Program-made: the position numbers and the translations under genes
NCBI GenBank assembly: GCA_963383645.1
Contig: OY726576.1
Location: forward strand, 13,379,659-13,443,658
Reading direction: 5' to 3'
Source: Muscardinus avellanarius
Lineage: Eukaryota > Chordata > Mammalia > Rodentia > Gliridae
DNA: 64,000 nucleotides
The notes under the pieces: generated by a model
What the model saw: the letters and a program-made list of their open reading frames with translations, nothing else
Told to the model about the DNA's origin: nothing
Databases searched by the model: none
Part shown: one piece after another, positions 32,840 through 43,944 of the stretch
Layout of the letters: every line of letters starts with the position of its first letter
Position numbering within the stretch: position 1 is the stretch's first letter

Positions 32840-33059
32840 TCCCTCACCCCGCCCCCGCGGCATGAATGAGAGGCGCGGCGCCCCTCCCCCGCCGGGCCCG
32901 CCCCTCGCCGGGGCGCCGCGCACAGTGTCGCCGCCGCCTCAGCTGCGCGGGGTCCGCCGCCCGCCGCCCGCCGCCCGCCGCCCGCCGCCCGCCGCCCGCC
33001 GCCCGCCGCCCGCCGCCCGCCGGTCCCGCCGCTCGCTGCCGCCGCGTCCGGCGCCCCGA
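32840..33059 (+). other. Putative first exon of an unidentified + strand gene
   Basis: The exon end is set by a near-consensus donor, CCCCGA|GTAAGTG, with the intron GT at 33060-33061. The 5' end is a guess placed just downstream of the GC boxes. An ATG at 32862 opens a frame that runs exactly 66 codons to the donor (phase 0) and would encode a Pro/Ala/Arg-rich sequence starting MNERRGAPPPPGPPLAGAP; an in-frame ATG also lies at 32814 and another frame starts at 32866. The frame is dominated by a 7-bp repeat, so I think this is more likely 5' untranslated sequence than coding. No downstream acceptor or coding exon was recognised in the next 31 kb, which implies a long first intron. The gene is not identified. 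Confidence 0.55.
32954..33022 (+). repeat. 7-bp GC-only tandem repeat (CCGCCCG)n
   Basis: About nine to ten uninterrupted copies of CCGCCCG inside the putative first exon, ending 37 bp before the donor. Because 7 is not a multiple of 3, all three frames read the same Arg/Pro/Ala heptad, which explains the long overlapping open frames here. The minus strand is (CGGGCGG)n, with regular GGG runs that could form a G-quadruplex; the plus strand could form an i-motif. Confidence 0.9.
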
Positions 33060-33259
33060 GTAAGTGAGCGGGAGCGCGGCGGGGCGGGATGCGCGGGGCG
33101 CGGCCGGGCGGGTCCCGCTCGGGGCGGCGGGCCGGGGTCTCCAGCCCGGTGCCCTCGCCCCGGCCGGCTCCCGGACGCGCCCCTTCCTCGTCGCCGGGCG
33201 TCTGGGGCGGGGGCGCCCTGCTCCCTCGGGCCGAGAATTAGGGAGCCGCCTTTGTTTCC

Positions 33260-34215
33260 GAGACCCGAGGGCGTGCGTGCGTGTGTGTGAGAGGGGGGAG
33301 AGATCTGCGGATCCCAGATCGCCAGAAACGGGTTTAAAGGGGGAGGGGGGAGGAGTAGAATGATGTGGCTTCACTCCTTTCCCCGCTTCTGCCTCCGGTG
33401 TGTCAAGCAGCCTCTGCCCCCCCCCCCTTCGTTCCTCACTGTCAAGCCAGCGGGTTTCGATCCTTGAAAATGCGCATCTGTAAAATCCGTCTGCTTTAGG
33501 GGTCTCGGTGCGGGGTCATAGGCTCATCTGGGTTCACGGGAATACTCCCAACGTATCAAATGCTGTTTTCTGGTGTCGTTAATTGGCAAAATGTCTTTAT
33601 ACTTGTGTGCATATCTGCAGGAATACTCCAGTACATCGAGATACTGTTTTCTGGAATCCTTGGTGCAGGCAGATTTTGTTTCCTCCTGCCACCCCGTGTT
33701 AATAAGAAGGTGGTCCAGCAGGTTCTTTTCACCTCCTTACTTTTTTTTTTTTTTTAAAGCTTTGGCAAAGCGTTTTATTGCATATTACCCTGGCATGCGC
33801 CCTTGCTTTGATCTGATGTTTCTGTTGTCTGGTTGTATATCCCAGCTCAATGGCTCCTCTTACAGGACTGGTGGAAAACAGGACACCTTTTTTCATTGTC
33901 CGCCTGCCCAGAGAGAATGAAGCCCTGCAGTTCCCATAGATTTGAGCTGGGTAAAACTGCCTGTCTGGCTTTGTTGTCTTGGTAAAGTAATGAGAAGTTA
34001 CCGTGGATGGAGACCAATTAAGAGACCGGTGTGATAGCACTGGCTATTCCTTGCTAGTTTGTTTTTAAACCAAATTATTTAGAAAGTAGTTGTTTGCTTG
34101 AAGGATTTTTAGTTTCTTTTCCACCCTTATAATTTTGTAGAGTAGTGGAAAATTAGCTAAACTTAGTTTAAAAAAAAAAACACACTCCCAAAATATTTTA
34201 TTATGATCTTTTGAT
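33260..34215 (+). other. Proximal intron, unique
   Basis: About 950 bp of single-copy sequence just inside the inferred intron, CpG density falling from 33300. A (C)13 run lies at 33416-33428. Close position to the promoter makes it a candidate regulatory stretch, but I see no specific motif. Confidence 0.4.
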
Positions 34216-34221
34216 TCAAAG

Positions 34222-34418
34222 TAGTGGGAGTGCACACGTGTAAGTACATACCAGTACTTAAGATGCTGAAACAGAGGATCACAGGTTCAAGGCCAGCCTC
34301 AGCATCTTAGGCCTTCAGCCACTCAGCTAGACCCTGTTTCAAAACAAAAAATAAAATGGGCTGGGGATGTAACTCAGAGGTAGAATGCCCTTGAGTTCAG
34401 TCCCCAGTACCACACATC
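34222..34418 (+). mobile_element. SINE (B1-dID), old
   Basis: Complete copy with CA-rich tail. Confidence 0.85.
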
Positions 34419-34555
34419 CGCATCCACACTCATACACACAAAAGCATACAAAATAGTAGTAAAAATAAGAGGAATTTTCATACCAACTAGATGGTATGAA
34501 AATTGGGTACATTCACCTTTCTTTAGTATTCTCTTTAAGGTTAACTTTTTTCTTT

Positions 34556-34780
34556 TCTTTTTTTTTTTTTTTTTTTTTTTTTCTGGTACTGGGGATAGAA
34601 CCCAGGGCCTTCAACTTCTGGGCTACATTCCCAGACCCATTTTATATTTTATTTGGAAACAGATTCACTAAGATGCTGAGAGCCTCACTAAGTAGCTGAG
34701 GCTGGCTTGGAACCTGGGCTATCATCCTGTTTCAGCCTCCCAAGTACTGGGATTATAAGTGTGTGCCACTACACCTGGCT
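34556..34780 (-). mobile_element. SINE (B1-dID), D1
   Basis: Complete antisense copy with a T-rich tail at 34556-34582. Confidence 0.88.
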
Positions 34781-35010
34781 AGGTTAATTACTTTTGAATA
34801 ACATGTATTTTAATCCCCAATACTTTTCAGTGTTTATGTATGTTATCTCTGTTTAAAACATTTGATTTTAATTTGAAAGGGAAGTTTTCCATTGCTTGGA
34901 TCAGGATCCTAAAGTTATTCTTGGCAGAACTCTTATTTTATGCTACTAAGTTCAAATTCTTTTATTTTAAGAGTAAAATTATTAAATGTCTATTTTTTTA
35001 ATTGGAGATG

Positions 35011-35350
35011 TTTAGTTGGGCATGGTGGTGCACACATGTAATCTCAGTACTTGGAAGGCTGAGACAGCAGGATCACAGGTTCGAGACCAGCCTCAGCAAC
35101 TTAGCAAGACTCAGCAACTTATGAGACCCTGTTTTAAAACAAAAAGTACCTGGGTGTGGTGGGCACGCTTGTAATCCCAGCATTCGGGAGGCTGAGACAG
35201 GAGGATTTCGGTTCGCAGACAGCCTCAGCTACTTAGTGAGGCCCTCTGCAACTCAGTGAGACCCTGTTTCAAAATAAGGAATAAAAAATAGGGCTGGAGG
35301 TGTAGCTCAGAGGTAGAATGCCTCTGGATTCAGTCTTCGGCAATACACAT

Positions 35351-35386
<36 letters not shown>

Positions 35387-35388
35387 AC
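35011..35388 (+). mobile_element. Old SINE left half followed by a D2 SINE with (CA)n tail
   Basis: Left half 35011-35148; D2 copy 35150-35345 lacking the first bases; (CA)n to 35388. Confidence 0.85.
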
Positions 35389-35739
35389 ACCAACAAATAT
35401 AACAATATAACTTAGATAAAATAACTTAAAAATTAGTGTCACTAATATTGAAGCAATGTTTATAAACTCCCTGTCTTGCCTTTTTTAGACTTTTTTTTTT
35501 AGGAGTAAAACAAACCATAAGGGGAAGTCTTAGATAAACAGACTAGTATAACCGGAATTACCACTGAAATAGCCTTGCACAGTATCACAATTGCATAGAA
35601 CATTTAATTTTGCAAGCGTGACCTAGCTATTTTTTGTATCAACAAAGGAATCTTAATACAGCCTGGCCTTGTTATTCTGCATTCTGTTAATCAAAATCTT
35701 TACCAACCCAGGCTCATGTTTCTGCAGTATGATAATTGA

Positions 35740-36455
<716 letters not shown>

Positions 36456-36466
36456 ACTAATATTGT

Positions 36467-36970
36467 GGCCAGGTGTGGTAGCAATACTTGATAGGCTGAG
36501 ATAGGATGATAAGAGGTTTGAAGTCAGCCTCAGCCACTTAGTAAGACCTGTTTCAAACTATAGGAGCCTGGTGTGGGTAATCCCAGTACTTGGGAGGCTG
36601 AGACAGGAGGATCTCAGGTTCAAGGCCAGCCTCAGCTACTTAGTGAGGCCCTCTGCAATTTAGGAGACCCTGTTTCCAAATAAAGAGTTAAAAATAGGGC
36701 TGGGGAAGCTGGGTGTGGTGGTGCACACTGTAATCCCAGTGTGAGACAGGAGGATCGCAGGTTCGAGGCCAGCCTCAGCTACTTAGTGAGGCACTGTTTC
36801 AAAATAAAGAATAAAAAATAGGGCTAGGGGTGTAGCTCAAGGTAGACTGCCCCAGGTTCAATCCCTGGTACCACTAAAATAAATAAATAAATAAATAAAT
36901 AATAAATAAAATAGGGCTAGGGTGTAGCTCAGAGGTAAAATGCCCTGGTTCAGTCCCTAGTACCACACAT
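36467..36970 (+). mobile_element. Cluster of three SINEs
   Basis: Old left half 36467-36562, second copy's left half 36565-36690 interrupted by a complete inner copy 36708-36860 with an (AAAT)n tail, then a right half 36911-36965. Confidence 0.85.
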
Positions 36971-37283
36971 ACACACACAAAAGAATATTAATATTGTTAT
37001 ATTAGTGATGGTCTGGTAGTATATATGGTGATAATTTTAACCGAAACTAGGATTCATAATTCTCTCAACAATGTCTGCTAATAAAAGCAAAATGATTTTT
37101 CCATTGACCATTTTTGATCAATAATTTCTGTTTATTTAATCAGTAGAAAAGTAATATTGTAGCATATTATCTTGTATCATATATAATTGCCAATTTTTAG
37201 ATTGGGAAATGATTTAAAAGTCAGCAATTTCATATAATTCAGCCTCTGTCGACTCCTTCTGGTTTGCTTGTTTGTTTGTTTAT

Positions 37284-37405
37284 TAGAACCCAGGGACATT
37301 CTACCTCTGAGCTACACCCCCAGCCCTTTTTAGTTTTTATTTTTAAACAAGGTCTTCTATCTCAGCCTCCCAAGTATCAGGACTGAAAGTGTGCACACAC
37401 CCAAC
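37284..37405 (-). mobile_element. SINE with internal deletion
   Basis: Right half, linker and the outermost part of the left half only. Confidence 0.8.
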
Positions 37406-37583
37406 TATTTCCTTTGTTTTGAATATGTATACTGCTATTTCTCAGTTTCTCACCTTTGGATATTATAGATTTTTATTTTGGAAGCTGAGAATTTAGCTAG
37501 CCCATGCAATCTTTCTTCATCCTTATACTTTCAATTCCAAGTTAAATCACCTGCTTGCTTGCATGTTTTCTTCTTTACTGTGT

Positions 37584-38012
37584 TGTAGGTGTTGCGGGGA
37601 TTGAACCCAGGGGCTTTCTACCTCTGAGCTACATCCCCAGCCCTATTTTTGGTTTTTTTTTTTTTTTTTTTTTTTGGTGGTACTGGGGTTCCTGGAAGCC
37701 CTTCTACCTCCGGGCTACACTCCCAGACCTATTTTTACATTTTTTTATTTGGAAACAGGGTCTCCTAAGCCAGCGCGTGCGGCTGGCTTCGAACCTGCGC
37801 GATCCTCCTGTCTCTGCCTCCCAAGCGCGGGGATGACAAGCGTGTGCCACCACGCCCGGCCCCAGCCCTATTTTTTATTCTTTATTTTGAAATACAATTT
37901 TACTAAGTTCCTGAGGTACTCACTAAGTTGCTGAGGCTGGCCTTGAACCTGTGATCCTCCTGTGTCCACCTCCCAAGCACTGGGATTACAGGCATATGCC
38001 ACCATGCCCAGC
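37584..38012 (-). mobile_element. SINE split by a nested S-type SINE
   Basis: Inner S copy 37651-37860 is flanked by CCCAGCCCTATTTTT at 37636-37650 and 37861-37875, a perfect 15-bp duplication of the outer right half/linker. Confidence 0.95.
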
Positions 38013-38019
38013 CCCTTCA

Positions 38020-38560
38020 GTATTTATATGACCGTGACAGTGTGCCTGTTATTCATAGATGAGCTGTGTAGAGTGTATTATTATATTTTCTTCTTATGCA
38101 ACTGTCTCCTAAATTAAATAATTGCTGCTTTTGTTTGTTTTTCATTTGCTTAGTTTTCTTTGTATGAGTTACTAAGCCATCCTCAAACTGGCGGAACTGA
38201 TAATCTTTTCAGATAATCTTGGTTTCACTTCTTTTTTTTCTGGGGATGGTCGTGCCGGAGCCCTCCCTCTCTTACTCCAGACTGGATTGTGTGCTCTCTG
38301 TCCTCCTGCACGGCCCACAGCCTTCATTTTGGGACTTGCCTTTGTTGTCATCTTGGGAATTCCCATTTGTTGCCCTGTGTCAGATCTCCAGTTTCCTGGT
38401 TTCTGTGTCATCATTATTCTTTAGTAACTTCCTGAGGAAGGACACTTATAAAGTCTTCATTTCCTTCCTGAATTGAGAATTTTTGTGTCTGGAAATTTCT
38501 TCATTTTCCCCTCACATCTGAATGGTGGTCATTGTCTATTTTTCTCATGAATATATATAT
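38020..38560. other. Unique sequence with an old repeat remnant
   Basis: 38400-38545 (GGACACTTATAAAGTC, 'TTTGTGTCTGGAAATTTCTT', 'CATTTTCCCCTCACATCTGA') looks like the same T-rich repeat as 24.6-25.6 kb. No gene supported. Confidence 0.4.
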
Positions 38561-38587
38561 ATATATTTCTTTTTTTTAAGTATCAAA

Positions 38588-38690
38588 TGTTGGGGCTGGG
38601 ATGTAGTTCAGTGGCAAAGCGCCTGCTTTGCAGGTGTGGTACTCTGGGTTCAATCCCCAGTTCCAAAAAGACAGAAAAAGAGAACCCCAT
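38588..38690 (+). mobile_element. Monomeric ID element with tRNA-Ala(UGC)-like arm
   Basis: Flanked by TAAGTATCAAA at 38577-38587 and 38691-38701. It keeps A box GATGTAGTTCAGTGG, an anticodon-arm stem GCGCCTGC-TTT-GCAGGTG with a UGC anticodon, and B box GGGTTCAATCCCC. Tail is A-rich with an AGAACCCC end shared with the ID at 32497. Confidence 0.88.
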
Positions 38691-38811
38691 TAAGTATCAA
38701 AATTTTACCCATAATTTTTCTTCTGTTTCCAGTTACTTGTCATTCATCTAGCTTTATTACTACCAAAAATATGAAGTGGACACTCAACAAAGCTACTATC
38801 ACTGATTTTCT

Positions 38812-38847
38812 TGCTGGGATTACAAGCGTGCGCCACCGCGCCCAGCT
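38812..38847 (-). mobile_element. SINE head-only fragment
   Basis: Only the first ~36 nt of the left half, antisense (GCTGGGATTACAAGCGTGCG CCACC...), with no body or tail. Confidence 0.7.
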
Positions 38848-39063
38848 CTCAAGCCCTTTCTCTCCTCACCAAATCTAGAAACCTGCCCTCTGTAGGACAT
38901 ATGTTTTCTGTCTTCCTCATCAAAAGCCAGCTTCTCCCCACCCCCTTCTTCCTCATTTCTCTACCTCGTACCCGCGCATAATTCTTAACACCTCATTTAT
39001 GCCCTTTCTTTCGCATCCAGGGGCCTGTCCATGTCAGCGTACGCACAGCTCTCATGTTGCCCA

Positions 39064-39386
39064 TCCTTATTTATTATTTATTTACTTATTTATTTGCCAT
39101 ACTGGGAATTGAACCAAGGGGTATTCTACCTCTGAGCTACACCCCCAGCCCTAATTTTTTATTTATTTTTATTTTTATTTTTTGTGGTAGTGGTACTGGG
39201 GGTGGAACCCAGAGGCTTTCTACCTCCGGGCTATACTCCCAGACCTATTTTATACTTTATTTGGAAACAGGCTCTCACTAAGTTGCTGAGAGCCTCGCTC
39301 AGTAGCTGAGGCTGGCAGTGGACCTGTGATCCTCCTGTCTCAGCCTCCCAAGTACTGGGATTACAAGCGTGCGCACCACGACCGGC
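39064..39386 (-). mobile_element. Right half of one SINE next to a full D1 SINE
   Basis: Right half 39090-39150, then a complete copy 39185-39386 in what would be its linker; the outer left half is missing. Confidence 0.87.
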
Positions 39387-39479
39387 TGCCCATCTTTAAA
39401 AACAGTGTCCAACAAGCGTTCCCGGTCTCCCATCCATCCCTCCTATTAACCTGCATAGTTAATGTCTCAAATGAGAAGT

Positions 39480-39655
39480 GCACATTTCTTCCTACAGTTC
39501 CTTTCGCTCTGAGATTCTGTTGCTTACCGCTCTCTCTGTCTCTTAGGCCCCTAGAAGGTCAGCTCCAGGAAGGCAGAGAGCACATCTGTCCTGTTTACCC
39601 CTGTGTCCCTAAAACAGCAGCTGGCACAAGTACATAATCAGTATGAGCTAAAAGC
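39480..39655 (+). mobile_element. L2 3' end
   Basis: Typical LINE-2 ending: 'AGGTCAGCTCCAGGAAGGCA', 'CTGTCCTGTTTACCCCTGTG', 'AGCAGCTGGCACAAGTACAT'. Confidence 0.65.
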
Positions 39656-39738
39656 ATACCTGCTGACCTTAAAACCATTAAGACGGTGCCTGCTGCCTAA
39701 AAGTTTCTACAGAATCTATTTTTTGTTTATTTGCTTGG

Positions 39739-39953
39739 GTTTTTTTTTTTTTTCCTAGTACTGGGGATTGAACCCCAGGACCATTCCACCTCAGAGCTCC
39801 ATCCCAGCCCATTTATGTATATATGTTTTAAAATAGGGTCTTGCTAGGTTGCTGAGACTTTATAAATTGCTGGGGCTAGTCTGGAACCTGGAGGTCCTCC
39901 TGTCTCTGCCTCCCAAGTGTTGGTATTACAGACATACACCACCATACTCTGCT
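39739..39953 (-). mobile_element. SINE (B1-dID), old
   Basis: Complete antisense copy. Confidence 0.86.
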
Positions 39954-40062
39954 TTATTTACTTGTTAATTACCACTTTTTGTTACAGTAAGATGTGAAAA
40001 AATTCTGAATACGATATTAACAATGGGGATTCTTCCATAAGTATGATTTAATATTGGCACTC

Positions 40063-40261
40063 TTTTTTTTGGGGGGGGTGGCAGTATTGGGGATGGAACC
40101 CAGGGGGCTTCTACCCCCGGGCGACACTCCCAGACCTATTTTATATTTTATTCGGAAACAGGGTCTCTTAAGCCAGCTGAGGCTGGCTTCACACCTGCAA
40201 GATCATCCTGTCTCAGCCTCCCAAGGGCGGGGATTGCAAGTGTGTGCCACCACACCCAGCT
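40063..40261 (-). mobile_element. SINE (B1-dID), S-like variant
   Basis: Left-half arms as in the copy at 26.0 kb; G-rich start of the tail region (GGGGGGGG). Confidence 0.88.
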
Positions 40262-40475
40262 CAGATTCTTTTTTAAAGTAACTACTACAAGACACTCCTC
40301 TTTTCACTTATTAGCTGCCTGGGAAAGTAAACACTGGTAGCAATATCAAGTCTACCCTGAGGGCCCCATGAGGAATACAGACAGGCTCTATAGAAATTCC
40401 GAGTAGGGTTAGGTTCTGCCAACCTTAAGGAATTCTTGCCTGCATGTTAAAATGTTTACTTTATCTAATTCCTTT

Positions 40476-40476
<1 letters not shown>

Positions 40477-40530
<54 letters not shown>

Positions 40531-40711
40531 GCAGATTGAACCCAGAAGCATTTCTCCTGGGCTATTCCCCCAGCCCTTTTTATTTTGAAACAGGACTTAC
40601 TAGGTTGTTGAGCGGGTCATTAAGTTGCTGAGGCTGTCCTGGAACCTAGCATCCTTCTATTTCAGCCTCCTAAGTATTAGAATTAACAGGTGATGTCACC
40701 ACACCACGCTA
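40477..40711 (-). mobile_element. SINE (B1-dID), old, with (GT)n tail
   Basis: Microsatellite 40477-40526, SINE body 40527-40711. Confidence 0.87.
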
Positions 40712-41073
40712 AGTCAGTCTTGTTTTATCTGCTACTTATGTTTTCTTAGACAGATGTTTGTGTCAGTGCAGTTCTTCCCTTCCTTTAGCAATTTTAACAT
40801 CATGATAGTTTAACTGAGAGCAAAGAAAAGCACAAATATGGCACTGCAAGTGTCTTGATCATTTGTTTCAATTGATAATATTCATCGAATTCTCAAAGTT
40901 CACCACAGTCTTTCAGTATGCCTTATGTTGCCTTAAGTTTTTTTTTTTTTTCAAATTTGGAAATTGAATGGTACTACATTACACAAACCAAAACAAAAAA
41001 TCCATATAAACTACATGCATCTTTATTTCCTCCCAGATTTGAGTATATGAAATTACACTCTGTGGTATAAACT

Positions 41074-41258
41074 GTTTTTATTTTGGTGGTACTGGGGTTC
41101 CTGGAAGCCCCTCCAGGCTACACTCCCAGACCTACTTTATACTTTTTTATTTGGAAACAGGGTCTCTTAAGCCAGCACATCTGGCTTCGAACCTGCGCAA
41201 TCCTCCTGTCTCTGCCTCCCAAGTGCGGGGATGACAAGCGTGCACCACCACGCCCGGC
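41074..41258 (-). mobile_element. SINE (B1-dID), S type, with target duplication
   Basis: TGTGGTATAAACT at 41061-41073 and 41259-41271. Confidence 0.95.
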
Positions 41259-41304
41259 TGTGGTATAAACTTTAGGATGTAGATATCATATCCAAATAGT
41301 CTGA

Positions 41305-41515
41305 GCCAGTTGTGGTGGCGCATGCCTGTAATCCCAGTATTTGGGAAACAGAGGCAGGAGCAGTACAGCTTTGTGGCCAACCTCAGCAACTTAGCTAAGT
41401 CCTCAGCAACTTAGTGAGGCCCTGTTTCAAAATAAAAAATTTAAAAATAGGTTTGAGAGTATGGTGTGGAGGTAGAAAGCCCTAGGTTCAGTCCCTAGCA
41501 CCCCCCCCCCCAAAA
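41305..41515 (+). mobile_element. SINE (B1-dID), old
   Basis: Complete; ends CCCTAGCA followed by C11 and A-rich tail; AATAGTCT occurs on both sides. Confidence 0.88.
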
Positions 41516-41661
41516 ATAGTCTCTTTACCTTGGACTGAATGAGGAAGTAAGCAAAGATGTAGGCTTTATTCTTTTCAGCATAAAGGAGATTATGAAACTT
41601 CCCAGAAATATATCGGAAATATTATATATTGCTATAATTAAGTATTTCATTCAAACTTTGT

Positions 41662-41862
41662 TTTGAGGGTCTGGGGATAGAACCCAGGGGCGTTTGACCT
41701 CTGAGCTACACCCTCTGCCCCTTTTTTATTCTTTATTTTGAAACAGGGTCTCACTAAGTTGTAGAGGGCCTCACTAAGTAGCTGAGGCTGTCCGCGAACC
41801 GTGATCCTTCTGTCTCAGCCTCCCGAATGCTGGGATCACAAGCGTGCCCACCACGTCCAGCT
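41662..41862 (-). mobile_element. SINE (B1-dID), D2
   Basis: Complete antisense copy with the GGTCTGGGGATAGAACCC variant right half. Confidence 0.9.
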
Positions 41863-42389
41863 TTATTCAAACTTTTTGATTATCTGTGAAAACAGGTTTG
41901 AAGGAGTTTGTGGTAGTGAGAAGGATTTTTTTTAATCACAGAATCAAGAGCATGAGGCAATATATTACTAAGAAAAACATCTTTCATATTGACCTATATT
42001 GAAAAATTTTATGCCTGTAGCTTTACATGTATTGCTCATTTACTTTTTACAACAACCATCAAAACATTTATGGATCATAAATCTATAGATGAAAAGAGCA
42101 ACATTTTGGGGCTCACAGGTCAGGGGCCGGGTTTAGAGCCAGGCCTTCATCCTCCAAAGCCCAGTCAGAATTGATGTTGTCTACTTTCCCACGAGCAGTC
42201 TTGACTATTCAGACATTATCCTGCACTGGCACATGTGGAATGCATTGATAAAGGAAGTTCTGAGACCTTGAAGAGATTAGCTGGAGAAAAAGAGATTTGG
42301 GGGGCAGCTACATGTTTTTATCTCTTCTAAGGCCTTTGGGAAATTACTGCAATACATAGAAAGTAAAAATTGACTTGTTAGAATAGGGA

Positions 42390-42825
42390 GCCAGCATGGT
42401 GACGCACGATTGTAATCCCAGCATTTGGGAAGCTGAGACAGGAGGATCACAGTCTGTGTACAGCCTCAGCTACTTACGCCCTTTGCAAGTCAGTGAGACC
42501 CTGTTTCAAAATAAAGAATAAAAGCCAGGCGTGGTGGCGCACACTTGTAATCCCCGCGCTTGGGAGGCGGAGACAGTAGGATCGCACAGGTTCGAAGACA
42601 GCCTCAGGTACTTAGTGAGGCTCTCCCCAACTTAGTGAGACCCTGTTTCCAAATAAAATATAAAACAGGTCTGGGAGTATAGTCTGGAGGTAGAAAGCCT
42701 CTGAGTTCCACCCTCAGTACCACCAAATAAATAAATAAATAAAATTAAAATAAAGAATAAAAAATAGGGCTGGGATATAGCTCAAAGGCAAATGCCGCTG
42801 GGTTCCATTCTTAGTATCTCAAAAA
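42390..42825 (+). mobile_element. SINE D2 split by a nested D1 SINE
   Basis: AAAATAAAGAATAAAA at 42508-42523 and 42747-42762 flanks the inner copy (42524-42746): a perfect 16-bp duplication of the outer linker. Confidence 0.95.
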
Positions 42826-42849
42826 AAATTAGACTAGGGTAAAGGGGAT

Positions 42850-43278
42850 ATATTAGTTTCCTACAGTTGCCCTAACAAATACCACAGACTTGATGGTTTA
42901 CAATAACAGAAATTTGCTCTTGCACAATTCTGAAGTCCAGCAGTGAGAAATCAAAGCTGCCACATTCCTTCAAAAGATTCTAGGGGTAAATCGTCCTTTC
43001 TAGCTTCTGGCACCTCCATAAATTCTCCTCTCTGCCTACCTTCATGTGGCCCTTACCTTTTTCTCTCTCATAATGACTCTTGTCACTAGGCACGGCAACA
43101 TATACCTGTAATCCCAGTACATGGGAAGCTGAGACAGGAGGATCACAGGTTCAAAGCCAGCCTTGGCAATTTAGAGAGGCCTTCCCCAATTTAGTGAGAT
43201 CTTGTTTCAAAATAAAGAATAAAAATAGGGCTGGGGGTGTAGCTCAGAAGTAGAATGTCCCTGGCTTAAATCCCCAGT

Positions 43279-43324
<46 letters not shown>

Positions 43325-43487
43325 ACTTGTCATTGGATTTAGATTTCACTCGGTCTCAAAAGATCTCTTCTCCAGATCCTTAATTGCATCTGCAGAGACC
43401 CCTTGTCCAAATACAGTCACATTCACAGGTTTCTGGGTTAAAATATGGACATCATATTTTTGGATGTCACCATTCAAACTAGTACAG
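42850..43487 (-). mobile_element. MLT1 LTR split by a SINE
   Basis: Antisense landmarks: TATTAGTTTCCTACAGTTGC, 'CCCTAACAAATACCACAGAC', 'AATAACAGAAATTTGCTCTT' on the left; 'TAATTGCATCTGCAGAGACC', 'CCAAATACAGTCACATTCAC', 'TCAAACTAGTACA' on the right. The SINE at 43087-43323 interrupts it between GACTCTTGTCAC and CACTTGTCATTGG. Confidence 0.88.
43087..43323 (+). mobile_element. SINE (B1-dID), old, with (CA)n tail, in MLT1
   Basis: Body 43087-43278, (CA)n 43281-43323. Confidence 0.88.
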
Positions 43488-43686
43488 GGGGAAAGAATGT
43501 TCTTGGTTATGTTTCCGTTCACTGCTGTGCTACACAGAATCCCAGATTAGACAGGTATTCAGTAGACCAGGATACAGAGTGGGGAAAGGCACCGGCAGTG
43601 TAACAGGACAGATACTAAAGTTCAGAGGAAGGTTTTGAAGATTAAGGCACATTTTCATGGAGATGGTATTTGAAGGATGGACGTGT

Positions 43687-43692
43687 GTGGGT

Positions 43693-43740
<48 letters not shown>

Positions 43741-43933
43741 TACTGGGGTGGAACCCAAAAGCTTTTCTACCTCTGGGCTATACTCCCAGACCTATTTTAT
43801 ACTTTATTTGAAAACAGGGTTTCACTAAGTTGCTGAGAGCCTCGCTGGCCGAGGCTGGCTTTGAACCTGTGCGATCCTCCTGTCTCAGCGTCTCAAGCGC
43901 TGGGATTACAAGTGTGCACCACCACACGCGGCT
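43687..43933 (-). mobile_element. SINE (B1-dID), D1, with (GT)n tail
   Basis: AGGATGGAC occurs at 43674-43682 and 43935-43943. Part of the duplicated segment in the left half is deleted. Confidence 0.88.
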
Positions 43934-43944
43934 CAGGATGGACA

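Larger units (their letters stand above)
32500..33290 (+). promoter_or_regulatory. CpG island promoter
   Basis: This is the only sustained CpG-dense, very GC-rich stretch in the window; density peaks at 32720-33200 and falls away on both sides into ordinary SINE-rich DNA. It carries GGGGCGGGGCC boxes at 32755-32765 and a second GC box near 32813-32828, plus a perfect NRF1-type site at 32773-32783. I see no TATA box, which fits a broad housekeeping-type promoter. The SINE at 32428-32677 abuts it and is itself unusually CpG-rich. Direction (+) is inferred from the splice donor at 33060. A divergent transcript on the minus strand is possible but nothing in the sequence shows one. Confidence 0.9.

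Noticed and set aside
32844..33374. 176-codon minus-strand open frame over the CpG island
   Set aside because: Arises from the stop-poor (CGGGCGG)n repeat and GC-rich flanks.
38588..38690. Functional tRNA-Ala gene
   Set aside because: The acceptor stem is incomplete, an A-rich tail and target duplication are present: it is an ID retroposon.
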